The notes under the pieces were generated by a model. It saw only the letters and a program-made list of their open reading frames with translations, had not been told where the DNA came from and made no database searches. This document shows positions 34,544 to 45,781 of a DNA stretch of 64,000 bases, piece after piece (position 1 is the first letter of the stretch; each line of letters begins with the position of its first letter). Position numbers and translations under genes: made by a program. This stretch comes from Drosophila persimilis (Eukaryota > Arthropoda > Insecta > Diptera > Drosophilidae), in the NCBI RefSeq assembly GCF_003286085.1, contig NW_020825298.1, positions 13,888,001-13,952,000 on the forward strand, written 5' to 3'.

Positions 34544-34626
34544 TATAAAAATCGCTCGACGCAGAGACTCCTTGGCATTCAGGGAAAAGGGAGGCCCGTC
34601 CCGGCCCGGCCTGGCCCAGAGTAAGG
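34544..34626 (+). promoter_or_regulatory. TATA promoter candidate with nearby donor
   Basis: TATAAAAATCG at 34544 is followed at about +31 to +37 by CATTCAGGG (initiator-like) and at 34620/34621 by a donor-like CCAGA/GTAAGG. No downstream exon could be tied to it. Confidence 0.25.
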
Positions 34627-35391
34627 CTCATCTCGGCTCAGCGGCAGTTGCCGCTTGCCACTTGACTTCTCGAGTGGCACAGCACAGCATCAGCAGCAGA
34701 AGGGCACGGACATGGGCACGGGCATGGCACGGTGTGGCATGCGGCATGTGGCAAGATGGGTCGTGTGCCGGGCTAAGCAAACAAAGTCATTTGTTTGGTT
34801 GGACTCTCGCAAGTCAAGTGGGGGGGGAGGGGAAACGGTAATGCTGGATGTGTGTGTGTTTGAGGCCATGTGGCAGGGTTGGGGTGGGGGGGAGGCGTTG
34901 GGTCAAGAGCAATAACGTTGAATAATAAGATTTTCTGCCGAGATTTTCCCCTAAGAAACAGAGGATTGAAGTTCCTTTGGTGAGTGTGAAAATATTAAGG
35001 ATGCGACAGCATCAAGAGACATAAATCACAGTCACATAGAAATCCACTTGGAATCTGCATTAAATAATTTAAATATTTAAATAAACGAAAAGAATCTTAT
35101 GGGGAAATCTGCTTAAAATATGTGGGAAATGTTTATATCTTCCGCCTTAAATATTGTACTCTCGAAATCCCCGCAAAAACAACTGTCAGCGCAGTAGAAA
35201 CTTTATTTGAATAACTGCAGAACTCCACATGGAATCCACTGCAGAGAGAGATAGAGAGAGAGAGGGAGAGAGAGAACTTGTATATGCAATATCCTTAGAG
35301 CTATGCACATAACTCTTCCACTACTTGGGCCCCCCCTCAAAGGACAACTGCCAAAATGCCAACTGCCAACAACAACAAAAAAAAGGGGTGT
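34627..35391. other. Non-coding
   Basis: A donor-like TTTG/GTGAGT occurs near 34980 with only a poor acceptor upstream. A GAGA tract lies at 35242-35274. No gene supported. Confidence 0.45.
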
Positions 35392-35405
35392 GGGGGGGGG
35401 GGGGG
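35392..35405 (+). repeat. Run of 14 G
   Basis: Homopolymer G run, seen directly. One of three such runs on the plus strand. Confidence 0.85.
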
Positions 35406-35739
35406 AGTCTAGGGAGTCTAGGGAGAAACTGTGACACAACTGCCACTGCAACTGCACAGCCTTCAAAATATGCACTTTTCCGCAACACGGAAAAACGAGA
35501 GCGGAGGCAAAGTCATAAAATATTTAAAGCTCATGCAACGCCAAAAACACGTAGGAGCGCAACAAAAAACAACAACTATTGAGAGTGCTGGAATGGACAG
35601 TGTTTGGACAGTGGGATACCCTGGAAAAAAAAATTAGATAGATTCGAAATGGATGCATAGATACATTGTTTGCTTAATAGATGGAAAATTGTATTATTGG
35701 AATTTTATCTATACAAAATACACCCTTTTTCTCCATAGG

Positions 35740-35965
35740 AGTGTTCTCTGCAAGAGGATTCTTTGTTGGAAGATTCCCCGTTAAAGTATCTATAAAAATA
35801 TGCTCTTTTTTCCATTGAAGGATTCTCTGCAGGAGTATTATTTGCCAGAGGATTCTTTGTGGGAAGATTTCTTGAAGGAAGATTGTTTTAGGGGGATTCC
35901 TTATGAGAAGATTCTCTCTAAAAGTATTCTGCATGGAAGTATTATTATTGGGAGTATTCTCCAAT
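35740..35965 (+). repeat. 15-bp minisatellite open in frames on both strands
   Basis: Degenerate tandem 15-nt units such as GAGGATTCTTTGTGG, GAAGATTTCTTGAAG and GAAGATTGTTTTAGG. A larger order of about 75-80 bp is visible, with a TTTTTCCAT block before each set. Because the period is a multiple of three, the array is open on both strands and would encode five-residue repeats (LKDSL-QEYYL-PEDSL-WEDFL on plus, RILWQ-IILLQ-RILQW on minus). There is no ATG in a good context and no splice context, so it is treated as a non-coding minisatellite. Confidence 0.75.
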
Positions 35966-36067
35966 CGATTTTTCGTCTTTTCAAGTTTATTTTCTATAGA
36001 TATATATTTAATAATATTCTGAAGAAAAATCCCCTCACACACACAACTCTAAGAATTCCATACAGCC

Positions 36068-36100
36068 TTTTACTCTACCCCTTTCTAGAGGGTATCAAGG
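36068..36100. repeat. Helitron-like hairpin remnant
   Basis: CTACCCctttctaGAGGGTATC forms a hairpin of DINE-1 style. Only this signature is recognised. Confidence 0.35.
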
Positions 36101-39100
36101 CATGCACAAAAATGCACGCAACTTATTCTTTTCCCTACTTTTTTGCTTCCTTGTAATTTTTGCAGCATGTCATGGAATTTCAGTCTCAAAGGCACACCTC
36201 CTTTATAAAAGTATTCCTCATACAGCCTCAAAGATACACAGCAAAGGACCTCCGCGTACGTAGATGTGTATTCGTGTTGTCCTTTGCAATTTAATTAGGC
36301 TTACACTAAATAAATGGCCAAGAAAAGGAGGGAGAAAATGTGACAACACTTTCCGAGGGGGGAGCGGGGAAAATTTTGTAAAGCTGCTGGCGTCTATTAG
36401 GGAAAACTGTAGAACACCACGGCGGAAGAGGAAGCTGCGAGTCTTTCAGCAAAGGAAGTGTTCCACAGCTCCATCCTCAGAGTCTCTTCCTCTTCCTGTG
36501 TGTTCGAGGCTCAGGAAGTGCTCATTGAAAGTTTATTCCTCGATGGAGCCGAGGACATGTGTGGCGACATGTGTGTGTGTGTGTGTGTGTGTTGAATGAA
36601 ATTTGTCAGACCTCCCCGACGCTCCACACAAAAAAAGTATGCTAAAACGCAGAACATGAGCCGGGGCTTGTTCTTCTGTTGAGGGATTTCGCCAAACTTT
36701 TTGGATATTGGTTGTGTTAGAAGTTGGCCGAAACTTAGTCAGGCCTTAAATTTCGACAAATTTCCATCAAATATACGTATTTTATTTACGTATCCATTAT
36801 TTTGTAAAAATATATCCAATCATGCGTTAAAACGTTGAATCTATCATCTATTTCCATTCGATTTGCTGCCCCAAACGCATCTGTGGGGCAGGGGTTCATT
36901 GGTTGCACACTCACTCGAGTGTTTAGTGAGTATTAAATTGCATAATTATTAATAAACATAAGTGCCATTCGCAAATGCCATTGAATGGAACGTAATTGAG
37001 TGGAGGCTGCAGGGTGGAGTGGAAAGGGGGGCTGCTAGAAAAATCACCAATGTGGAACCGACAATATGTGATATTAAATGTTAATCATACGACATGTGCG
37101 CCATCCCCCCTCCCCTAGCAGTAATTTCGGAAATGTGTGTCTGTACGCGTGCCACATGTAGCACAAATGGTGCCAGAAGATACTCGAACTCAAAGATGAA
37201 AATTGCAGACATTCAAATTAAATCAGAGCTCTCGAGCTTCATTAAAGCGATATTTAAATGCTCTGTTTATTTTAATTGAATGGCCTGTATTTGTATTCGA
37301 TTATTGAAAGCTTAGCCCCAATTATTTTATTATTCAGATTGCTAGCAATAATTAAATAAATTTTATATTATAATCCAGATTGGCATTCCAATTAATATTT
37401 GAGTTTTTCTAGGCCCAAATTGATATTTCTTTTATCTGTTGAATGACTAAATTCTGTGCCGAGTAATAATATATCTTCCATGAAATAAAGCTTTTAATTA
37501 AAGCAAATATCGTTCTGCCAGGCCCATCTCTATGGGTTGTTTGTATGCAAATATCCCATAAAGCTTAGTTTAATGGTAGTTTTATTTGTCTGACGAGCAA
37601 ATAATGTTTCAAAAACAAGCTGCGACGATTCCCATCTTTTGCAGACAAATATTATGTCTAGCATTCGTTAAACATTTTCAGGGAAATATTGAATGCAGGC
37701 AAATATCGGCAGTAAGCAAATGGATCGATGGGCAAATATAATCGGATTTTGTTTGCATTCACCGGATGCTTAGGGAAGCTAATTGTTGAAATCCTTGATC
37801 AAATATCTCAATCAAATAATATTTTAACTAGACAAATATCACTGGAATTACTATATCTTTGGGATACAATTCGCCAAGGTCCGCAATTTTCCCATGCAAT
37901 TGAAAACTTTCCAATTTTAATGGTTTCCTTTTATGTTTTGATATTTTTCAACAAGCATAATTCATTTTTAATGTGCTACAAATCAATTCAAATTTCCTTT
38001 TTATTTTCGTGGTTTTAAAATCAGCAAAATATTGGCCTGGTAATTATAGCAAAGGGAAAACCAGACGAGGGGAGAGAGAGAGTGCTGACTAAGAGGAAAT
38101 TTACGGCCAGACATGACAGGATCGACTGGGGAGGCATTGGGCACAAGTTATATAATTTATGCCTGGTAATTAAACTAAAAATAATAATAATTACACAGAA
38201 AACGAAATGAGTGGCATAAATTCACATGAGCAAATGGCCAGAGCAGAGCAGCAGGCCAACAGGGGACACACAAGGAGAAGAAGACAAATTGAAGGACACT
38301 CCCAGAAACAGGACAGGACATGTGTAGAAGAGGACTGTGTGGAATGTGCTGTCAGTTTTCGGCTTGGTCCTGGTTCTCGTTCTGGTTCTGGTTGTGCCTC
38401 TGTTGTGCAAATATTTAACATGAAATAACATGAATATTTCAAGTTGTCACAGCAGAGAATAGTTGAGGCTATTTCACTGTCTGTTTAGATGGAAGGACCC
38501 CGACTGACCCTGACTGACGATGGCTGCCCAAAGTTACACATCAAAGTCCACTATTGCCTGCTGGATAATCAATATCCAGGCATTTCATTCGAGGAATTCA
38601 AATATTGTTGCCCGCTCCATAAACAGCGCTACATAATTTCCTCATATTTTATTGGCACACAATCCTTAAACATACCTGATGAAAGACCCGTGTGGTTGTG
38701 TGTGACACCTCACAAATCTTATTAAATATAAATTGGATCCCTTTTGCACATCAGCTAACAGCGTCCCCACATTGTATCCCCTCGAAGCCGGTGCGCCGTC
38801 CTCATATTTTCTAATCAAAGCCCCCGAGAAGGAGGCAGTGGGGGCAGGGGGCAGCCCCCGTTTATACCCGCAAAATATCAACGTTTTTCTTCCACCTGAT
38901 ATCCGTTTATTTATACTCCCTTGTAGTTTACGTATTTTTCATAAAGAGAGGAGTTTATTGGCAAAGGATGCTGTGGGGTTGGGAGGGGAAAGGACTTAAA
39001 GGAAATTGCAGTGAAATAAACTTTAAGGATTTGCACATGATTACACATGAATTTATCAACCCCCCCTCTCGTCCTTTGTATCGTTTTCTGCTCGAACATC

Positions 39101-40058
39101 CTCGTCCATTGCGCGCTGTCCAGTGATTGTAGTTTTCCCTCGTTTTTATTTTTATGACAAGGGAAAACTTTTCATAGTTTCGTTTGTGTAGAAACAACAA
39201 CAACAACAACAGTTTGTTGTGTGTGGCAACAAGAAAAACACTGACATCAGCAGCTGTCATAGCCATGAAAATGGTGCTTCCATTGAGATGGCGAGAGATG
39301 GTCGTGTGGAAAGCCCTTAAATTGCATTAAATAATTTAACAGATTTCCCGTACGTTCATCTGCATATGAATTTCCATAAAATATACGATTCGCCAGAACT
39401 AGATTTCATTTTAGTTTTCCTGCCTGCAGGATTCGGCATCGTCTGCCATGCAGACGCGTCCTTTCGAGCATGAAACTCTATGCGGATTGCAGTTTATTCC
39501 TTTTGGAAGTTGTTCTGATTTGTGTTTTCCGGTCTATACGGTTTATAGAGACGGAAGACGTGAGAGTTTTAAGATATCTTGGCGGTGTCCTCAGTCTCTT
39601 AATATTTTGCTGCGGCTTTAAGCACAAACGACTGCAGCAGCAGCAGCAGCACACAACCTGCCAATAAAACATGAAATATTTGGCATAAAATAACGCGCAT
39701 ACGCCGGGTCAGCCAGCCCCCGGTATGGCACCAGCAGTGGCAGTGGCAGTGGCAGTAGCAGTGTGTGGCACACAGAAGCACAGCCACGTGGCGCTCTCCC
39801 CGCCGCCCCCAAAGGCAATATTCCCGAGTAGCAGGTAAATGTGGCGCTCGAGCAAACGCCGCGCACAATGCAAAATTTATTAGTTTTGAAGGCAGAGAAA
39901 AAGGGCCAAGAGTTGTGGCTTAAATACCCTTACATTTGGTGGAATTTCTGGCGAAACTTGATAAAAGCCCATAAAAGAGTTTTCCTTGGTAGAACTTTTG
40001 TCTCCGCCAATAAAATGGGGGGTTTCGTTTGAGAGGCAGATCTATAGTCCTTCGGAAA
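36101..40058. other. Non-coding
   Basis: Contains a (TG)n tract at 36567-36592, a CAA tract at 39193-39212 and a CAG tract at 39632-39650. Open frames over 38191-38442 and 39470-39868 overlap on both strands and carry no recognisable domain. No gene supported. Confidence 0.5.
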
Positions 40059-40077
40059 ATACCTTTTGTTAGGGTAT
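40059..40077. repeat. ATACC...GGGTAT hairpin remnant
   Basis: ATACCttttgttaGGGTAT, a short inverted repeat like those near Helitron 3' ends. Confidence 0.35.
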
Positions 40078-40916
40078 TAAAACTGCACCTTGCGGCAGCG
40101 GCAGCGGCAGTGGCTGTGGCAACACAGCAGCAACTATAACAACTGCAGGCAACTTGCTCTCAATTGTGTTTTGCTACTTTTTTCGGGTGCCGTGCCGCCA
40201 GAAACTGCAACAACTACGAAGCACAGCCTGCTCTGTATCTGTATCTGAGTATCTGTGTGGCCTGTGCTTGGGCTTATGGTAAAAAGCAGCCTAGATTTCG
40301 GCATGCATAGTAGTCGTACAAGATACAATATCTTCAAAGGACTGCCAGGAGTCCGCCTGCCGCCTGCCGACTGCCGCCTGCCCAATTCGCTATCCAAACT
40401 GTTTGCCTTGTGCCCTCGATGGGGATTTTGTCCTTCGTCCTTCGTCGTTCGTTCTCCTTTTTTGGCAACTCAAACCAGATGGCAATAAAAACCAAAACGA
40501 TTTGCGGCCCTCCCTAAAACTTAAATATCTCCGAGGTAGAAGGCTGGCCCCTCTGTATTTCTGCAACGTAGTTACTGAACTTCCGTGCCATCCATACGTG
40601 CCCCCAGGCATCGGGCGAAAGGGTTAATTAAAATTCCTTTTATGGGGAAAGTGCAACTGTGGGCTAGGCATAGACCCCACTCCTGCCAAGGGGAGGCCAA
40701 TCCTTCGCCAGGAATTTATGCTGAATATCGATTGGGGCCTAGTTTGCTTTTGGTTTTGAGGATAGAAAGAGCTAAAGAACTGTTGACTTACGAAATTCTA
40801 TTGGTAAGAGACTGAAGGGGAAGAAAAGAGTGGGGTTTAAGCAAAGGAAAGACTAAAGACGACTAAAGGAGGATTATTGCTTAATAAGTGGAATATTGAG
40901 AATATTATTGTGATAA

Positions 40917-40936
40917 CAACCCCCGGCTCACTCGCC
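40917..40936 (+). repeat. Copy 3 (partial) of the dispersed GC-rich motif
   Basis: CAACCCCCGGCTCACTCGCC. It shares its first 18 bases with the copy at 33172-33217 and lacks the TCGATATGAGTA block. Confidence 0.5.
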
Positions 40937-42289
40937 TGGCTCTGCCAGCAACTCTTTCCCAGCTAAGTACTTCCCCAAACTTTTCTCCCTACCAAAAGCC
41001 CAAGCCCAAGTCCAAGCCTACACCAAAAAGTAAAAGTCAACAAAGTCTGCCTTCCGTCTAACCGAATGTCCAAACAAATGTTGTATTTAACTGGCACCAA
41101 AACAACAAACAAAACTCCACCACGCGTCCAGCGCCAGTCAAATGACAGGCCAGCAAGTCCATCGTTTCGGACGAGTGTAAATATCGTAATTTTAATTAAG
41201 AGCTCAAATAAATCGTGAGGTTTCCTCCCCTGGGATGCTGATGCGTTCACTTGACTAATTGAATGTACAACAACGACAACGACAACGACGAGTGACGGCT
41301 GCCAATATCAGGGGACCCATAGATAATGCCACATAGCCACAGTAGTCGTCGTGGTCGCAATGTTTGCCCAAAGCGGGAAGGAAATTGGATTGTCAAATGA
41401 GATTCGACGGGAGCGAGAGGCGACTCTGGTTGAGAGCTAATTAAAATTTGCATAATTAATAAACTTTTACGCATCGACAAAAACCACGAAAAAAAGCAAC
41501 TCTGCAACGGAAACTCAGAGTCTACGAGGCGGAAGAGACTCCAAAAAGTCAGTCGAGAGTGGAGAGTCCAGATCCAGATCCAGGTCCATGTCCGGAGCCC
41601 AACGGAAGTGCCTGCTAAGTGCTAAGATGCCTCTCTACACAAGTGCTGCACTTAAAATTGCATTTGAAATTAATTGAATTTTGCAGCGCCCCAGACTCTG
41701 AAGAGTACAAAATTAATAAGCTGCTGTCAGAGGAGCTCCTGACTCTTGGACTCCCGGACTCTGCCTCTGCCTCTGCCTCTGACTCTCGAGAGTGTGCCCA
41801 AGCATCTCTCCACTTGAAGTCGGACATCTGCTGGATTCTCGATGGCCCCCCGCGAGTGGGGCCCCTCCAGTAGTTGAGAATGTCATCAACATGGTCTTAA
41901 TACGCGCTTAATGTGCGAACAAAAGGGGGATGCGAATAATATTGCAGCAATGTTCTATAAAGGAATACCCTTTTTATTTGTAAAAGATAATTCCATAGAC
42001 TTCAAGAGAACGCTTGATCGATTTTTTTTTATTTTGCTTGCAGTTTCTGGAATATTTTGTTCCTTTGCCAGAGATGAAGAGATAAGAGACTGCGGCACCA
42101 ATTTCTTCCATTTGCTTTACACTCCTAGGCACTTGAATACGGACACGAGTTAATAATCTCTTATTACCGTTCTCTTTATCGTTTGTTGCTATTTTCATTG
42201 GCATGGCTGCATTCTGCTGCATTCGGCTCGCAACTTCGTCTGATATACGAGATGCGAACTTCGTAAGTGCTTCGATCTGGCTGCAGAAC
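40937..42289. other. Non-coding
   Basis: No gene supported. A CAACGA repeat lies at 41266-41290 and a CTCTGC repeat near 41758-41782. Confidence 0.5.
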
Positions 42290-42410
42290 TAGAGAGAGAG
42301 AGTAGAAAAGAGAGCCGAGAGAACCCGGCAGCGGCGGTCGCTGCCTGAGCAGAGCTTAGGTCGTCGAAGGTTATTTAAAAGTCAAGCAAAACGAATTCGA
42401 GCTTCGCTGC
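42290..42410 (+). promoter_or_regulatory. GAGA-rich region with TATA-like box
   Basis: GAGAGAGAGAGTAG and GAGAGCCGAGAGA (GAGA-factor type) lie at 42291-42325, upstream of TATTTAAA at 42372. Start-site wording 30 nt downstream is weak. The minus strand also offers TTTAAATA, so the direction is uncertain. Confidence 0.25.
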
Positions 42411-45186
42411 TCTCCTATCCTTTGCCTCTCTCTCAGCAACAGCAAGACGGCACCACCGGCTGAGCCTCTTCCTGCATTGCCTCTACAAAAAGGGTATCTG
42501 AAAGCCCATAAGCCTTGCATTTTATGTACCTCGCAAAGTTAATGTACGGCGGCCGCCCACTGGCACCGAATGAGTTGCCAAAGGAAGCAGCCTGGTGGAC
42601 ATTTTCAGCAAAGCTCATTAGATGGCTTGTTGAGAGACGAGAGACCCTTGCCAAAAGGCAGTTTTCCCCCATTTTTAATTGCAGTTGTAGTGCAAAAGGA
42701 AGTAACCTACTAAAAGCAGAGTACTTCCTGATATCAAAAGAGAGAGAGGGAGGGAGAGGGAATGAGCCTTATCAAAGCTAATGCAATTTTCCAAACATTC
42801 TGTTAAGAAATGGGTTAACGCCATATGGGAGCAATGTATCTGATAATGCATGGCAATTGAAACAAGTTATAAACACGCCATACATTTGTTGCAGTTGTAA
42901 GAAACGTCGCTTGCGAGATAAGCTATCCATAAAATGGAACTAATCAGTAATGATGTTTCATGGAAAATAGCAAACTTCTTCCATGTTGAACGATAAGAAA
43001 GACACAGCCAGATGTATGGCCATAGTGTGTCGTCGAGCGACTTTGATTTACGTCTATCATTTTGGGTAAATCAGGAACATTATGAGCTTTGGAAAAAGTC
43101 TCAAGTCACTTATTTTTAATCTCGAAAAAATTCCAAAGAACAAAGAAATCATAGCTGATAACTTTAAAGGCTTAAAGAAGCACTTGAGTTCCGATTGGAA
43201 AATATTCGTTTGAATATTCCTCCTCCTATATTTCACACTCCACTGAACTTTATCTAACGGCAAAGGCAACTCTTAAACAGATTACTTCTCACTTTTCACC
43301 TGTGCTTGCAATTAATCAAAGAGCCGGGCACTTTTCTAAATGCAGAATGCAGCAGAAAGATGTATCTCATGCGTGGAGCGAGGGGGCACTATGGATGGGG
43401 GTGCTCAGGTGCGTGTGATTTATGGCCTTTAATGGTGGCACAACCAAGTGGAAAGATAAACTCTAGTTCCACGAATAGTATCTGAATAGAATCTATCTAT
43501 CTTATCTATCTAGAGTATCTGGAATTGCTATGTGCTTTGCTGTTGAAATCATCTTTTGATATTTCTCAAAAAGATAGATATCAAAGGCTCAAGGTGGACG
43601 GATTTCTGATGAACTGTGCTTTGTTTTTCCATTAAAAAAAAAGACAATTCTTCCACCACATTGCTCAAATATTTCAAGTAATACTAATTCTCCTTATGGG
43701 CCCCTATTTTTTACTTATAATCAAGTAACTAGTCTGACACTCTTTGTGGTTGATATTTTCCAGCCTTATCTCAAGATAAGAATTACTCATTTGAAGGTCG
43801 TAATAACCCAAAATTATCATAATAATCTGTCGCATTGTCTGGCCATTCTTATCGTCAGTTCGGTTTATCAATTATTCAACATTGGGCGTAACCCAGAAAC
43901 GAGACACAAAATATATAAAATATGCTTTACAAACGCATTTGTCATACAAATATTTAATTACAAATTTACGGCAGGAAATAAAACGTGTTTGGCACAAAAG
44001 TCACGAATAAAGAAACCCGAAACAAAGGCACCTTGCAACCCACCAACACGAACCGAAAAAAAACTGCAATGAATGGTCTGAGATAGTCAGATACTTTTGG
44101 ACACTCGGCAGCAACCACATTGCAAGGCAGTCGGCAAGTGTGGCAGGTGTGGCAATGTGGCGTGCAGCAAAGACCCCAGTGATTTTGTGTGTCAACAGTG
44201 CAAATAATATTAGATTATGCTTCTCTTTCCCCCGCCGCAATGGGGTGGTGCCCCACCCATTCTCGTTAAGCTCTATGAAAAACATAGTTTATTCCACTTT
44301 TCATTAACTAAAATATATTTTTAGGTTCTACACACTCATTACCACTTGTTAAGTATGCAGAACGAGTGGCTGTAGTTTTTGGCACCACCCTAAAGCAGTC
44401 GCCTGCATTTTTCTGGTGGGCGGCAACCGACCTGCAACCTTGAATGTAATTACATGCATACGACAGGGGCATAAAAGAGCTCGGCTCGTTTTAACCAGAG
44501 TCGAAAAATGGAATAAAACAAAAATTGGTTCGCACAACGAAGCAGCAGCATGAAATTTGTGTTGGTCAAAAGATTATTCCCGCGAAAAACAGAAGCTAGA
44601 AAAAACAGCTTAGTCATTGAGGAGGAATTTAGGGGAATTCGGTGGGGAGTCCCGGGGGTCTGGGAAATTACTTCGAACATCAATTAAAACGTGTCATTTC
44701 GTATGCAAATTTCGATGGATATACGCACACACGCGGTGCCCCGCGGCCGTCAATCACTCAAAAGACAACAACGACAACAGAGCCACTTAGAGTTGGCCAA
44801 AAACTCAGCCGAGAGATCCATAAATATATGACAGCCGTTTGTTTGACAAATTGAAAGTCCCCCCTCCACCCCCTCCACCCCGTCGAAACACCGAAAACGC
44901 TTTTCAATGTTAAGTGCCCGCCGCTGTCGAGTATCTTGTATCTGACGGTCGGGGGTTATGCCCAATTTGCATACGTACTCGCGCACTGCTATTTCGGCGC
45001 TTAATTTGATGAAATTTCAAAATGTTGGTTAACGTAAATTATGCATTAATTTCCTAGGCAGGCAGAGAGCAGATTCTTCCCCTTTGCATAAATTGTGGGA
45101 CTGTTGGCCGCAAGGCGTGAAATATTTGATTTTGTCAAGATGTTTTGAATTTCTAATTATGTTAGAGGCTCTTTTTTTTTTGGTAG
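42411..45186. other. Non-coding
   Basis: No gene supported. Several frames over 60 codons exist, but none has a domain, a splice context or coding composition. Confidence 0.5.
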
Positions 45187-45214
45187 GACACGTAGGTGCT
45201 TTAATGAGTGCCAG
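45187..45214 (+). other. Candidate 28-nt micro-exon
   Basis: The acceptor CTTTTTTTTTTGGTAG, with a CTAAT branch-point match about 30 nt upstream, is followed 28 nt later by the donor GCCAG/GTAAGG. Good sites but a tiny exon and no partner exon. Confidence 0.15.
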
Positions 45215-45616
45215 GTAAGGCTTCAATGAAAGATTTATCAAAGAAAACACTAAATAATAGATGTCTTAAATATGAGTTGTATTTCCCATATAAAAGGGCT
45301 CTGAAATTAGTGTTGTAATCCCACAGCTTACCAGCAGATGATGTGCTGGCCGAAACTCGAACGAATGCCATTCATTATGCTTTCCCAATACTACGGGTAG
45401 CCGTGATTTCCTGGAGTTTCCCCAAGTACAACTTGGCCGAAACCCAGAGCTTACCAATTAGCTAAATCACATTATAGTCGTGGGGCAAAGCCCTGCAGCT
45501 TCTGTTTAATTAAACGCTATCAGCAATCAGTCTCAGAGGCTATTCCACTCTATTGTGCTCTCCAGAGCTTCCCACAAAACCCACCCACAGAGTGCCAGCC
45601 AAAGTTTACAGAGATT

Positions 45617-45781
45617 ATGCCGCCGCCACTGCCACTGCCACCGCCTCCACTGCGGCTGACTTTGATAGGAGTACCTTTCGTACTGTTGGTACAGTTGTTG
45701 CGGTTGCACGCAACCTTGGAAGTGGGCCCTCCATCGACAACCATCGACTTACCTGCGGAGCACTGTTTGGCACTTAATTAG
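45617..45781 (+). CDS. Doubtful 54-aa frame with a signal-like segment
   Basis: ATG at 45617, TAG at 45779-45781. The product starts with PPPLPLPPPPLRL, then a hydrophobic LTLIGVPFVLLVQLL core, and ends in a polar tail with one cysteine. The start of the frame is made by a GCC/ACT repeat, and the minus strand carries a competing donor at 45738-45743, so chance is likely. Reported because it is short and easily missed. Confidence 0.1.
   Translation: MPPPLPLPPPPLRLTLIGVPFVLLVQLLRLHATLEVGPPSTTIDLPAEHCLALN
45738..45743 (-). other. Strong minus-strand donor with adjacent CAG
   Basis: On the minus strand CTCCGCAG is followed directly by GTAAGT. It is either the 5' splice site of an unrecognised minus-strand exon or a poor recursive-splice site, since the upstream pyrimidine tract is weak. 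Confidence 0.2.
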
